DNA of 64,000 nt from Leadbetterella sp964563435. GTDB taxonomy: Bacteria; Bacteroidota; Bacteroidia; Cytophagales; Spirosomataceae. Position 1 is the first letter of the stretch. Each line of letters begins with the position of its first letter. The position numbers and the translations under genes were made by a program. Shown here piece after piece: positions 26,985-34,388 of the stretch. The notes under the pieces are model-generated. The model ran no database searches. It was not told the origin of the DNA and saw only the letters and a list, made by a program, of their open reading frames with translations. The DNA is taken from NCBI GenBank assembly GCA_964563435.1, contig CAZLXI010000010.1, positions 1-64,000 of the forward strand, read 5' to 3'.

Positions 26985-28292
26985 ATGGCCAACAAGTGGA
27001 ATACCACCGACATTGAAAAAATTTCTACGGCTTTCACCCAAAAAAACCTGCAGAAGTGCTTTCAAGAAAATGACACCCTCAGCGGCGAGGAAATAGTCTC
27101 GGCTACGGCCTTCCCGCAGATCAACTACTTTGTGCTGCGTGAGATCTTTTCCCGCTGGGAAGAAGAAACCGGGCGTTTAAAAAGTCCGTATTTCGATTTT
27201 GATGCGCCGGAGGTACAGAAATCCTTCGCCGACTTCCGGAACACACTTTCGCGCTATATTCTTGTTAAAAGAGAAGATTTTGCCGGCTTACTGGATACGG
27301 CCGTACGCAAAACGCTGGAGCTCTACATCCGGCCGGAGGCTTTCTTTATAGCCGACTTCCGTGCCCTGCCCGATTTTAAGCTGACGCGCCCCTGGCTTCA
27401 TAAAAACCAGGTGTTCTTTAAAAGCTACGACTGGCTCATCCGCGACCTCGGCAAAGTGGTGGAAGGCGACTTCATCTACGCCAACCAGGCCCTGGAAGAA
27501 GTAAAACGCCTGCTCAGTGGCAAAACCGAAGATTTCACGGCGGAGGTTGACCGTATCGCCCGCGAAGCCGGTATTCAGGCGGAGGCACCCAAAGCCCCCG
27601 AACCCGTCAAAGAACCCGAAAACGATAACCTTTCCTTCTTTGAGCGGCTGGTGGCCAACCCGCCGAAGCCTACTTCCGAGTTTCGCGAGCCGGAGGTGTC
27701 GCCTTTCGAGCGTATCGCTCACCGGGTAAAGGCTGAAGCCACCCGCGTTACGGCCCCGGAGGCCGCACCGGTGACAGAAGATATTCCGGTGGCAGCACCC
27801 GCTGCTGTGCAGGAAGCGCCGCAGGCCACGCCGGTGTATTCAGCCCCGGCGGCGGAGCCGGTGGTGGTTTCTGCCGAACCCACTGTGCTGGCTGCCGAGC
27901 CGGTAGCTACCCCGGTGCGCACGGAGGTGATACAAACCCGCGTGATCATCAAAGAAGAAACCAAGAGTGTTTTCGAAGGCCTGAACATCCCTACTTTAAA
28001 TGACCGCCTGAGCTCGGAAGAGGGTAACTCCCTGGCCGACCAGCACCAGCGCAGCCGCATCGACTCACTGAAGGGCAGCATGACGCTCAATCAGCGCTTC
28101 ACCTTCCTCAACTCCCTTTTCGGTGCCGACCTCGGCAGCTTTGAGCAGGCCCTCAGCGAGGTGGAGCAGTGCAGCACCTTTGATCAGGCCCGTGACGTGC
28201 TCGAAACCCGCTATTCCGGCAAATATAACTGGAACGGGGAGGGCGAAGACACCAAAGAGTTCCTGGGGCTGGTGAAAAGGCGTTTCAGCTAA
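26985..28292 (+). CDS. Conserved Bacteroidota protein of unknown function
   Basis: The 435-residue cytosolic-looking protein has three parts. An N-terminal folded region (1-190) is rich in aromatic and charged residues. A low-complexity linker (about 195-330) is rich in Ala, Pro, Glu and Val (for example VPVAAPAAVQEAPQATPVY in slightly varied form). A C-terminal helical domain (about 355-435) contains SMTLNQRFTFLNSLFGADL and ends LVKRRFS. I recognise it as a type common in Bacteroidota without a known function. There is no signal peptide. TAAATTTG at 26942-26949 fits a -7 promoter element 36 bases before the ATG. A bidirectional terminator follows. Confidence 0.75.
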   Translation: MANKWNTTDIEKISTAFTQKNLQKCFQENDTLSGEEIVSATAFPQINYFVLREIFSRWEEETGRLKSPYFDFDAPEVQKSFADFRNTLSRYILVKREDFAGLLDTAVRKTLELYIRPEAFFIADFRALPDFKLTRPWLHKNQVFFKSYDWLIRDLGKVVEGDFIYANQALEEVKRLLSGKTEDFTAEVDRIAREAGIQAEAPKAPEPVKEPENDNLSFFERLVANPPKPTSEFREPEVSPFERIAHRVKAEATRVTAPEAAPVTEDIPVAAPAAVQEAPQATPVYSAPAAEPVVVSAEPTVLAAEPVATPVRTEVIQTRVIIKEETKSVFEGLNIPTLNDRLSSEEGNSLADQHQRSRIDSLKGSMTLNQRFTFLNSLFGADLGSFEQALSEVEQCSTFDQARDVLETRYSGKYNWNGEGEDTKEFLGLVKRRFS

Positions 28293-28313
28293 ATACAGGG
28301 TCTTCAGATAAGT

Positions 28314-28344
28314 AAATTCCCCGGGCGCTAACCCCGGGGAATTT
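28314..28344. terminator. Bidirectional stem-loop terminator
   Basis: A perfect 12-base stem AAATTCCCCGGG (28314-28325) / CCCGGGGAATTT (28333-28344) closes a seven-base loop. It sits between the convergent 26985 gene and the frameshifted small gene, so it can serve both strands. Confidence 0.75.
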
Positions 28345-28350
28345 CGGTTC

Positions 28351-28624
28351 TCAGCCTTTGCAGGGAACGGCCCTAGTAAGCTTCAGGTCGTTAAGTTCTT
28401 CCATCACCTGTATGTTTTCAGGCGGAATGATGCCTCTTCTTATCCAGTTGGATACTATATGTGTATCCTTAATGCCAAAAACGTTCACCATAGTGCTTAA
28501 CAGTCAGCCACTCGTCCGGCCTGTATTCCACGCCGTTATCGTTTAAGAACTTCACGGCCTTGTCTAATGTAGCTTTGGCGGTGTCTATCGCCTCCCGTAT
28601 TTCGGTTTTTTTTCGGGTAACCAT
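28351..28624 (-). pseudogene. Small helix-turn-helix-like gene with single-base frameshift
   Basis: From the ATG at 28624 the frame encodes about 45 residues (VTRKKTEIREAIDTAKATL to DEWLTVKHYGERF) and then hits a stop after a run of five A on the plus strand (28477-28481). Removing one base of that run joins it to a second frame reading GIKDTHIVSNWIRRGIIPP and ending in LTRAVPCKG at 28351, for an intact protein of about 90 residues. The joined product looks like a small MerR- or excisionase-type DNA-binding protein. The break is either a true mutation or a homopolymer error. It lies about 160 bases from the XRE regulator on the same strand, and those bases hold no gene. Confidence 0.72.
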
Positions 28625-28781
28625 AGTTTTGAAAGGTCGGCTATTTGAGACCGCTGTTTAGTTGTATCGTAAAAAAGGGCGTAGGCAGTTATCACCGCAT
28701 ATATACCCGCGGTTCACACACCCGGAGAATTAACAGGGAGGCCGGTGAGGTTTTAAGCCGGTAAATCTTCCCAAGCAGAAA

Positions 28782-29210
28782 TCACTTCCCCTCCAGTAAC
28801 TTCTCCAGCAGTGCTACCTTCTCTCTTTCGGCCTGCAGCAGGCGTTCGTACAGTTTTTTATTCTCTTCGAGGGCTTCGATCAGTTTGTCGAGCGGGTTAA
28901 AAGTACAGTCCTGGTAATTGGCTGTGCCTGCAATGGGCTGGGCGCAATTATCAAAAGTATTGTTTGAGATAATATTAATCACCTGCTCTTCATCAAAATT
29001 CTTAATCGCCTCCGCCGGAATTTTCAGAGCGGCAGAGATTTGCTGCAACAGGGCGGCATCAACGGTTTCTTTCTGTTCCAGCAGGGAAATTTTCTGCTGG
29101 TTCCAGTCTTCTCCCAGCTCAAACGCGAGCGCGTCCTGTTTAATACCCAGCATTTCGCGGAAGCGCTTTACATTACGGCCTTCATGGATCTTTTTAGCGG
29201 ATGGTGTCAT
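28782..29210 (-). CDS. XRE family helix-turn-helix regulator with C-terminal coiled coil
   Basis: A protein of 142 residues with an XRE-type HTH at about 10-66 (NVKRFREMLGIKQDALAFEL and the recognition helix QQKISLLEQKE). A middle region holds the often conserved FDNCAQPIAGTANYQDCTFNPL, and a C-terminal coiled coil (about 110-142) includes LIEALEENKKLYERLLQ. It is a type widely found in Bacteroidota without a known target. It lies on the opposite strand from the CRISPR adaptation operon, with about 390 bases between the two starts, so it could be a regulator of that locus or an independent gene. Confidence 0.85.
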   Translation of the reverse strand: MTPSAKKIHEGRNVKRFREMLGIKQDALAFELGEDWNQQKISLLEQKETVDAALLQQISAALKIPAEAIKNFDEEQVINIISNNTFDNCAQPIAGTANYQDCTFNPLDKLIEALEENKKLYERLLQAEREKVALLEKLLEGK

Positions 29211-29548
29211 AGTTTATCATTTTACGGTTTTTACGGCGAATACTTTGATGAAACATCCCGGTATCTCCGCGGGTGAACAAAAGTAGTGCTTCTTTTGAAA
29301 GAAGAATAAAGATAGGTATAAAACACGTAAAAGGCCCGGATTCTTATGTAGAATACGTGGGTGGGAGTGTTTTTTTTTGCTTTGGATTCATAAAAATGAG
29401 ACAGGTGCGAAGTTTTAGGGGAATAAAAAACCAGGATTTATGTGACTACAGCAGCTCCATTTACCGGAGGCAGGTTCACTATGAAATCTTATATCCACTC
29501 AGGAAGAGCCGTTAAGGATGATCAGTCAGGGCGAAACAATTCCATATG
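29211..29548. other. Gene-free stretch before the adaptation operon
   Basis: Frames here are short and lack family features. The translated products show no cas-gene motif, so I found no readable remnant of an interference gene. A T-tract (9 T) lies around 29371. Promoter elements of the downstream operon begin at 29549. Confidence 0.5.
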
Positions 29549-29601
29549 TTTGGTTATTTACCATGAAAATCGTATATTTGATATTCGTTTTACATGGTAA
29601 A
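29549..29601 (+). promoter_or_regulatory. Promoter and paired operator of the AAA-cas4 operon
   Basis: TTTG (29549-29552) and TATATTTG (29573-29580) are a close match to the Bacteroidota -33 and -7 elements with 20 bases between them. Two related near-palindromes overlap this promoter: TTTACCATGAAAA (29557-29569), between -33 and -7, and TTTACATGGTAAA (29589-29601), a perfect 5-3-5 dyad ending two bases before the ATG at 29604. A repressor bound to both would block the promoter and the start site. The transcript leader would be under 20 bases. Confidence 0.65.
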
Positions 29602-29603
29602 TT

Positions 29604-30758
29604 ATGGGTATAACAAGACAAATTACAGGGCTGTTTGAGGAATATACGCAGTTATTTCCCGCTACAGGCATTCTGGGGCCGAGGCAGGTGGGCAAAACCA
29701 CCCTGGCAAAGCAGGTGGCGAAAACAAAGGAGTTTATGTACCTGGATATGGAAAGGTATACCGATCGGGAGAAGCTTATGGGTGATCCTGCATTTTTCCT
29801 GTCGCAATTTGCCGATAGATGTGTCATCCTGGATGAAATACAGTTTATGCCTGAGCTTTTTAACGAATTACGGGGCATCATAGATGCCTCACCCAGGCCC
29901 GGAAGATTTATTTTGCTGGGTTCGGCATCGCCTGACATCCTGAAAGGAAGCGCCGAAACACTGGCCGGGCGGATCGGTTATTTGCAATTGACACCGTTTA
30001 CCCTGGCGGAAGTAGATGAAATACAGGAGCTGTGGTTGCGAGGCGGATTTCCGCTTTCGTATTTGGCCCTGACACCCCGGGCAAGCGGGCTGTGGCGCAG
30101 GCATTTTATCGATACGTATATCCAGCGGGACCTGGGTTTATTGGGCCTCCAGACTTCTGTACAGCTGATGGATCGTTTCTGGCGGATTCTGGCCACGGCA
30201 CAAGGAAATCTGCTGAATGCCGAAAGCCTGGCGCGCTCTCTGGGGGTAAGCAGGCCCACCGTGATGCGGTATATCGATTTCCTGGAGGGCGCATTTATGT
30301 TGAGAGTTTTGCACTCCTGGTTTCGTAATGTCAATAAAAGGTTAGTAAAGTCTCCCAAAATCTACCTGAGAGACAGTGGCCTGCTTCACAGTCTGCTGCA
30401 TATTGAAACAGAGGAAGCGCTACTGACCCATATTTCGGTGGGGGCGTCGTGGGAGGGCTTTGTTATTGAGCAAATTATTAACTGCGCGGATAACCTGCTT
30501 AATCCCTGGTTTTACAGAACACAGCAGGGCGCTGAATGTGACCTGGTCCTTGAACGTAACGGGGAAGTAGTGGCGGCCATAGAAATTAAAAGAGGAACAA
30601 GCCCCAGGGTGGGCAAAGGGTTCCGGATAGCTATGGAAGATACCAAAGCGAAAAACGGCTACCTTTTAGGGAACGGGGAGGAAACCTTCAAAATAGAAAA
30701 AAACATAACGATAACAAATCTGAATCATTTTATCAAAGAGATACTCCCTGCCCTCTGA
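29604..30758 (+). CDS. AAA+ ATPase with DUF4143 nuclease-like domain, coupled to cas4
   Basis: The 384-residue protein has an AAA+ domain with Walker A GPRQVGKT (25-32) and Walker B VILDE (74-78), then a winged-helix segment (about 205-240, SLGVSRPTVMRYIDFLEGAF) and a C-terminal DUF4143 domain of the PD-(D/E)xK nuclease type, with Asp313 in ECDLVL and Glu327-x-Lys329 in IEIKRG. The family is common in Bacteroidota and its function is not established; an ATP-driven DNA-binding or nuclease role is inferred. The stop codon overlaps the cas4 ATG (TGATG), so the gene is translationally coupled to the CRISPR adaptation genes and occupies the position expected for interference genes. Own operator-like dyads precede it. 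Confidence 0.88.
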   Translation: MGITRQITGLFEEYTQLFPATGILGPRQVGKTTLAKQVAKTKEFMYLDMERYTDREKLMGDPAFFLSQFADRCVILDEIQFMPELFNELRGIIDASPRPGRFILLGSASPDILKGSAETLAGRIGYLQLTPFTLAEVDEIQELWLRGGFPLSYLALTPRASGLWRRHFIDTYIQRDLGLLGLQTSVQLMDRFWRILATAQGNLLNAESLARSLGVSRPTVMRYIDFLEGAFMLRVLHSWFRNVNKRLVKSPKIYLRDSGLLHSLLHIETEEALLTHISVGASWEGFVIEQIINCADNLLNPWFYRTQQGAECDLVLERNGEVVAAIEIKRGTSPRVGKGFRIAMEDTKAKNGYLLGNGEETFKIEKNITITNLNHFIKEILPAL

Positions 30759-31261
30759 TGAACATTACCGGAACCCATATCGCCTATCTCCATACCTGCC
30801 ATCGCAAGCTTTGGCTGTTTGCAAACGGCATTCAGATGGAGCATACCTCTGAAACCGTGGCTGAAGGAAAACTGATTGCGGAAACCACTTATTTAGACCG
30901 CGCACGGAAGTATACCGAACTCGCTTTGGAGGGGATTAAGATTGATTTTTATGATGCCAAAAACCGGGTGGTGCATGAAGTGAAAAAGTCGGATAAGGTG
31001 GAGCATGCCCACATAGCGCAGGTAAAATATTACCTGGCGGTGCTGGTGCGTAACGGCATTGAAGAGCCGGAAGCCATACTGGAATACCCCAAACTCCGGC
31101 AGCGGGAGTTTATCCACTGGAGCGAAGATATATTGGCTGATGCCGTTGCCTGGGAAGCAGAGGTGCACCGCATCATAACGGCAGAAAACTGCCCCGTGTT
31201 AGAACAAAAATCCATCTGTAAAAAATGCAGTTATTATGAGTTGTGTTTTGTGGGGGAGTAA
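30758..31261 (+). CDS. cas4: CRISPR-associated exonuclease Cas4
   Basis: Cas4 trims prespacer ends and helps select the PAM side during spacer uptake. The 167-residue protein has Cys14 (LHTCHRK) and a C-terminal cluster Cys154, Cys157, Cys163 (CKKCSYYELC) for an iron-sulfur centre, and the PD-(D/E)xK core IDFYDAKNRVVHEVKKS followed by the QVKYYLAVL motif. The sequence type is that of I-B systems. Its start overlaps the stop of the AAA/DUF4143 gene by one base. The stop is 101 bases before cas1; that short gap contains no gene. Confidence 0.93.
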   Translation: MNITGTHIAYLHTCHRKLWLFANGIQMEHTSETVAEGKLIAETTYLDRARKYTELALEGIKIDFYDAKNRVVHEVKKSDKVEHAHIAQVKYYLAVLVRNGIEEPEAILEYPKLRQREFIHWSEDILADAVAWEAEVHRIITAENCPVLEQKSICKKCSYYELCFVGE

Positions 31262-31362
31262 GGTTTAAAAATCAGCTGTAAATTTCCTTTTTAAATGATT
31301 TTCTCCTTTCAGAACGAAACTTATGCCGAAATGTTTAGCAAGACAGAACCCAATCAATTACC

Positions 31363-32522
31363 ATGAAAAAAACCTACTACCTCTTTAACCCCGGCCGGAT
31401 GAGCCGCAAAGACAATACGTTGAAATTTATCCCGGTAGATGAGAAGGGAGTGGAGGGGCCGCCGAAATATATCCCGGTGGAGGGGGTTAGTGATTTGTAT
31501 TGTTTCGGCGCCCTGGATGCTAACAGCGCCCTGTATAATTTTCTCGGGAAGGAAAGCATTGCGGTTCATTTCTTTGATTACTATGAGCATTACACGGGCA
31601 GTTTTATGCCGAAAGACTACCTGCTGGCCGGTAAAANNNNNNNNNNNNNNNNNNNNNNNNNNNNNNNNNNNNNNNNNNNNNNNNNNNNNNNNNNNNNNNN
31701 NNNNNNNNNNNNNNNNNNNNNNNNNNNNNNNNNNNNTATGAGCATTACACGGGCAGTTTTATGCCGAAAGACTACCTGCTGGCCGGTAAAATGCAGATTG
31801 AGCAGACCAGGCATTACAGCAGCAGGGCCAAAAGACTGATTATTGCACAGAAATTTGTGGAGGGGGCGGCGTTCAATATCCTGAAAAACCTGAAATACTA
31901 TCAATCGAGGGGGAAGGAACTGGGCGGGCTTATTGAGGTAATTGAAGGATATAGTGCGCTCATTCCTCAGAGTACAGACATTGATATGCTGATGGGCATT
32001 GAAGGAAACATCCGGCAAGTGTATTATGAAGGGTTTGATATGATTCTGAATGATTTTGCCATGAATGGCCGGAGTAAACAGCCGCCTAAAAATGAGGTGA
32101 ACGCGCTGGTGTCTTTCGGAAACATGATGTGCTACAGTTTATGTCTGGGCCAGATTTATCATACCCAACTGAACCCCACCATCAGCTTCCTGCACGAGCC
32201 GGGTTACCGCCGGTACTCGCTGGCACTGGATATGGCAGAAATATTCAAGCCTATCCTGGTAGACCGGGTGATCTTTAAGGTTTTGAACAAAAAGGAAATT
32301 CAGGCAAAGGATTTTGATGTACAGGTAAACAGTGTGGTACTGAAAGATGCGGCACGGAAAATATTCGTGAGGGCCTTTGAGGAGCGGCTCAGCGAAACCA
32401 TTAAGCACAGATCATTGAATCGAAGTGTAAGTTACAAGCATTTGGTGAAACTGGAGTGTTATAAATTGACCAAGCATATTCTGGGAATGGAGGAATACAA
32501 ACCCTTTAAAGCATGGTGGTAA
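31363..32522 (+). CDS. cas1: CRISPR-associated endonuclease Cas1 (I-B type), interrupted by an assembly gap
   Basis: Cas1 is the integrase that inserts spacers at the leader-proximal repeat. The N-terminal part (31363-31636) and the C-terminal part (31737-32522) are separated by exactly 100 N, and the 55 bases before the N are repeated exactly after them. Removing the N and one copy leaves 1005 bases, an uninterrupted frame of 334 residues, the normal Cas1 length. The metal-binding residues can be read as Glu in LMGIEGNIRQ, His in FLHEPGYRR and Asp/Glu in LALDMAEIFKP. The subtype resembles I-B. It ends one base before the cas2 ATG. The gene is intact in all likelihood; the break is a scaffold artefact. 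Confidence 0.94.
31637..31736. other. 100-N scaffold gap with 55-bp flanking duplication
   Basis: Exactly 100 N, the conventional placeholder for unknown gaps. Bases 31582-31636 and 31737-31791 are identical. An exact 55-base overlap of contig ends is what a de Bruijn assembler with k=55 leaves when a scaffolder does not merge them. Collapsing the overlap restores the cas1 frame, so no sequence is probably missing. Confidence 0.93.
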
Positions 32523-32523
32523 G

Positions 32524-32787
32524 ATGTATGTGATCCTGGTGTATGATATATCGGACAAGAAGGTGGCAAAAATGTTAAAATTATGCCGTCAGTACCTGAA
32601 CTGGATTCAGAACTCTGTTTTTGAGGGTGAAATTACCGAAGTAAAGCTGAAGGAGCTTATCTTCAGGGCAGAAGAAATGATGGATGAGGAGAAAGACAGT
32701 ATTATTGTATTCAAAAGCCGGAATGAAAAATGGCTGGAAAAGCAGATCATCGGGAAGGAAAAAAATGACTTGGATACTTTCCTTTAG
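32524..32787 (+). CDS. cas2: CRISPR-associated protein Cas2
   Basis: Cas2 bridges two Cas1 dimers in the spacer-integration complex. The 87-residue protein has the ferredoxin-like start YVILVYDISDKKVAKMLK and the family motif CRQYLNWIQNSVFEGEIT; the metal-site Asp is in VYDIS. The length is normal. It starts one base after the cas1 stop and is the last protein gene before the CRISPR leader and array, in the same direction. The sequence type matches I-B Cas2 proteins. Confidence 0.95.
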   Translation: MYVILVYDISDKKVAKMLKLCRQYLNWIQNSVFEGEITEVKLKELIFRAEEMMDEEKDSIIVFKSRNEKWLEKQIIGKEKNDLDTFL

Positions 32788-32874
32788 TAGTCGATGCCGG
32801 TCATTAAGGAAAGAATGTTCTTTGAAATATTGATTCAAATAATTTATTAATCAGATAATCAGTAGTTTAATGGG

Positions 32875-32923
32875 GTTGTCGATCCCCCGGGGAAATCTTC
32901 TTACCGGGGGGCGACAACTTTTT
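32875..32923 (+). terminator. Strong stem-loop after cas2, at the start of the CRISPR leader
   Basis: GTTGTCG (32875-32881) plus CCCCCGG (32884-32890) pair with CCGGGGG (32904-32910) plus CGACAAC (32912-32918), with a small internal bulge and a 13-base loop, followed by TTTTT. It has the form of an intrinsic terminator for the cas operon and would separate cas transcription from array transcription. Confidence 0.75.
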
Positions 32924-32995
32924 AGCTAAAAAACGCCTAATTTTGAAAAACTAAAGCCTTGAAAGAGAGGCTTTTTTGCCCGTCTTGATGGCGGG
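32924..32995 (+). promoter_or_regulatory. CRISPR leader with promoter-like element and 5' hairpin
   Basis: TAATTTTG (32938-32945) fits the Bacteroidota -7 element, with no clear -33 TTG. A transcript starting near 32952 would begin directly with a hairpin: AAAGCCT (32953-32959) and AGGCTTT (32968-32974) followed by more T. That stem ends 21 bases before the first repeat. It could limit read-through into the array or mark the 5' end of the precursor RNA. The leader is A+T-rich, as expected. Confidence 0.5.
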
Positions 32996-33555
32996 GCCTT
33001 AATCGTACCGTATTGGAATTGAAACGAGTACAAGGGTGACACCCGTCTCCCTGAATTCGCAGCCTTAATCGTACCGTATTGGAATTGAAACTAATCGGGT
33101 ATTGGCTCACCAGCGCCGGACGCCGGCGCCTTAATCGTACCGTATTGGAATTGAAACAAATATCCTGTGGCTCCACACTGGCCGGAGCAGGGACTCTTAC
33201 TCGTACCAGATTGGAATTGAAATAAAGGAAATAATCAGACAAGGGAACTCGGGGGACAAGCCTTAATCGCACAGTATTGGAATTGAAATTACGATTACTT
33301 TTACGGCATTGAATTCGACAATGCAGCCTCAATCGTACCATATTGGAACTGAAATTAGGAAACTCGCAAAAGAACCGGGCGCGCCGTCAGTGCCTCAATC
33401 GTACCATATTGAAACTAAAATAGCTTTACCCCAATGTCATTTGCCATACCGGGGAGTGCGATTTAGATCGTACTTTGAGAGTGAAAATAAATTGTGTTAT
33501 CTGTTTGTGAACTCCCTGTGAGCTGCTAAAAATGAGGCTTATACGGAATTGAAAA
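32996..33555 (+). CRISPR. CRISPR array, 30-bp repeats and 36-bp spacers, decaying from leader to trailer
   Basis: Repeats of 30 bases with the form GCCTTAATCGTACCG plus TATTGGAATTGAAAC start at 32996, 33062, 33128, 33194, 33260, 33326 and 33392; all six spacers between them are exactly 36 bases. The first three repeats are identical. Differences from them are 6, 3, 4 and 6 bases in repeats 4-7. An eighth remnant near 33458-33487 keeps ATCGTAC and TGAAAA, and a ninth trace ends at about 33555 with GGAATTGAAA. The ATTGAAAC end gives the plus strand as the crRNA sense and places the leader on the cas2 side. The repeat type suits subtype I-B. Several spacers are open when translated, for example EYKGDTRLPEFA (spacer 1) and YDYFYGIEFDNA (spacer 5), fitting coding phage or plasmid DNA. 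Confidence 0.95.
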
Positions 33556-33740
33556 ATTAAATAATTCTGTTCTGTCATTAAGGTACGTGTTTGATTTCTG
33601 TTCCATATTGAATAAGCATTACAGAAAGATAGTAACTTAGCAAAATGAAAATCGGTTTAATATAGTGTAATCTTAAGCTGGAATAGCCAGTCTTTTCCCT
33701 GACTATCGCTTCTCTTCCTACTCAATTGAAAAACCTGTCT

Positions 33741-34301
33741 ATGTCTAAACTAAAACAAATACGAGAAAAACAAAACCTGACCCAGGAGGAGTTATCGGAA
33801 ATGTCAGGCATATCTGTCCGAACTATTCAGCGGATTGAAGCAGGAACAGCTCCCCGGGGACATACACTTAAGACACTTGCCCAAACCTTAAATATGCAGG
33901 AAAGTGATCTGCTGGCGGAAGAAGAGGCCACCGAAAGAGATATGGATGAAGAAATAGAAGAAAACCTTTCCACAGACTATTCAAAAATTAAGCTGATCAA
34001 TCTCTCGTCCATTTTGTTCGTGGTTCTGCCGCCACTGAATATCCTGGCCCCGCTTCTTTTGAGCTACCTGCTCAAACAAAAAAATCCGATCACCAGGCAG
34101 ATCATTTCTATCCAGATTCTCTGGACCATCCTGGCACCGGTGGCCTTCATGCTGGGTATCTTCCTGAAGCTGGGCAACCGATTCGCATTGGTACTGATGA
34201 TTCTGATCGTCTTGTCTAATGTATTCGTTATTCTTCTCAACACTGTGGAAATCGACAGGGGAAGGAGGCTTCGTTATAGGCTGAATTTCAGTATGATATA
34301 A
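33741..34301 (+). CDS. XRE-type HTH membrane protein
   Basis: The protein has 186 residues from the ATG at 33741; a TTG at 33726 would add five. The N-terminal HTH (about 1-60) reads SKLKQIREKQNLTQEELSEM and SVRTIQRIEAG. An acidic linker (65-90) follows and then three or four membrane helices (about 90-180), including LFVVLPPLNILAPLLLSYLL and ILVLSNVFVILLN, similar to DUF4870-type proteins. It could be a membrane-tethered DNA-binding protein. It begins about 190 bases beyond the last CRISPR trace, and those bases hold no gene. Confidence 0.82.
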   Translation: MSKLKQIREKQNLTQEELSEMSGISVRTIQRIEAGTAPRGHTLKTLAQTLNMQESDLLAEEEATERDMDEEIEENLSTDYSKIKLINLSSILFVVLPPLNILAPLLLSYLLKQKNPITRQIISIQILWTILAPVAFMLGIFLKLGNRFALVLMILIVLSNVFVILLNTVEIDRGRRLRYRLNFSMI

Positions 34302-34388
34302 GCGTGTCAGTACATTGTCGGGTTTTTGGCGGGGATTTTTTTTGGAATGGGTATGCCCTGAGCCGAATCTTTGCCGAAAATTTCAGAT

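Noticed and set aside
29273..29515. An 80-codon frame upstream of the DUF4143 gene as a possible cas remnant
   Set aside because: The product has no Cas motif, a poor start context and a composition unlike real genes nearby.
31363..32522. cas1 as a pseudogene with an insertion
   Set aside because: The interruption is exactly 100 N with a 55-base duplicated flank; collapsing it restores a full 334-residue frame.
32937..33341. A 134-codon minus-strand frame with a repeated peptide FNSNTVRLR
   Set aside because: The peptide repeat is the translation of the CRISPR repeats on the opposite strand, not a gene; repeat plus spacer is 66 bases, a multiple of three, so the frame stays open.
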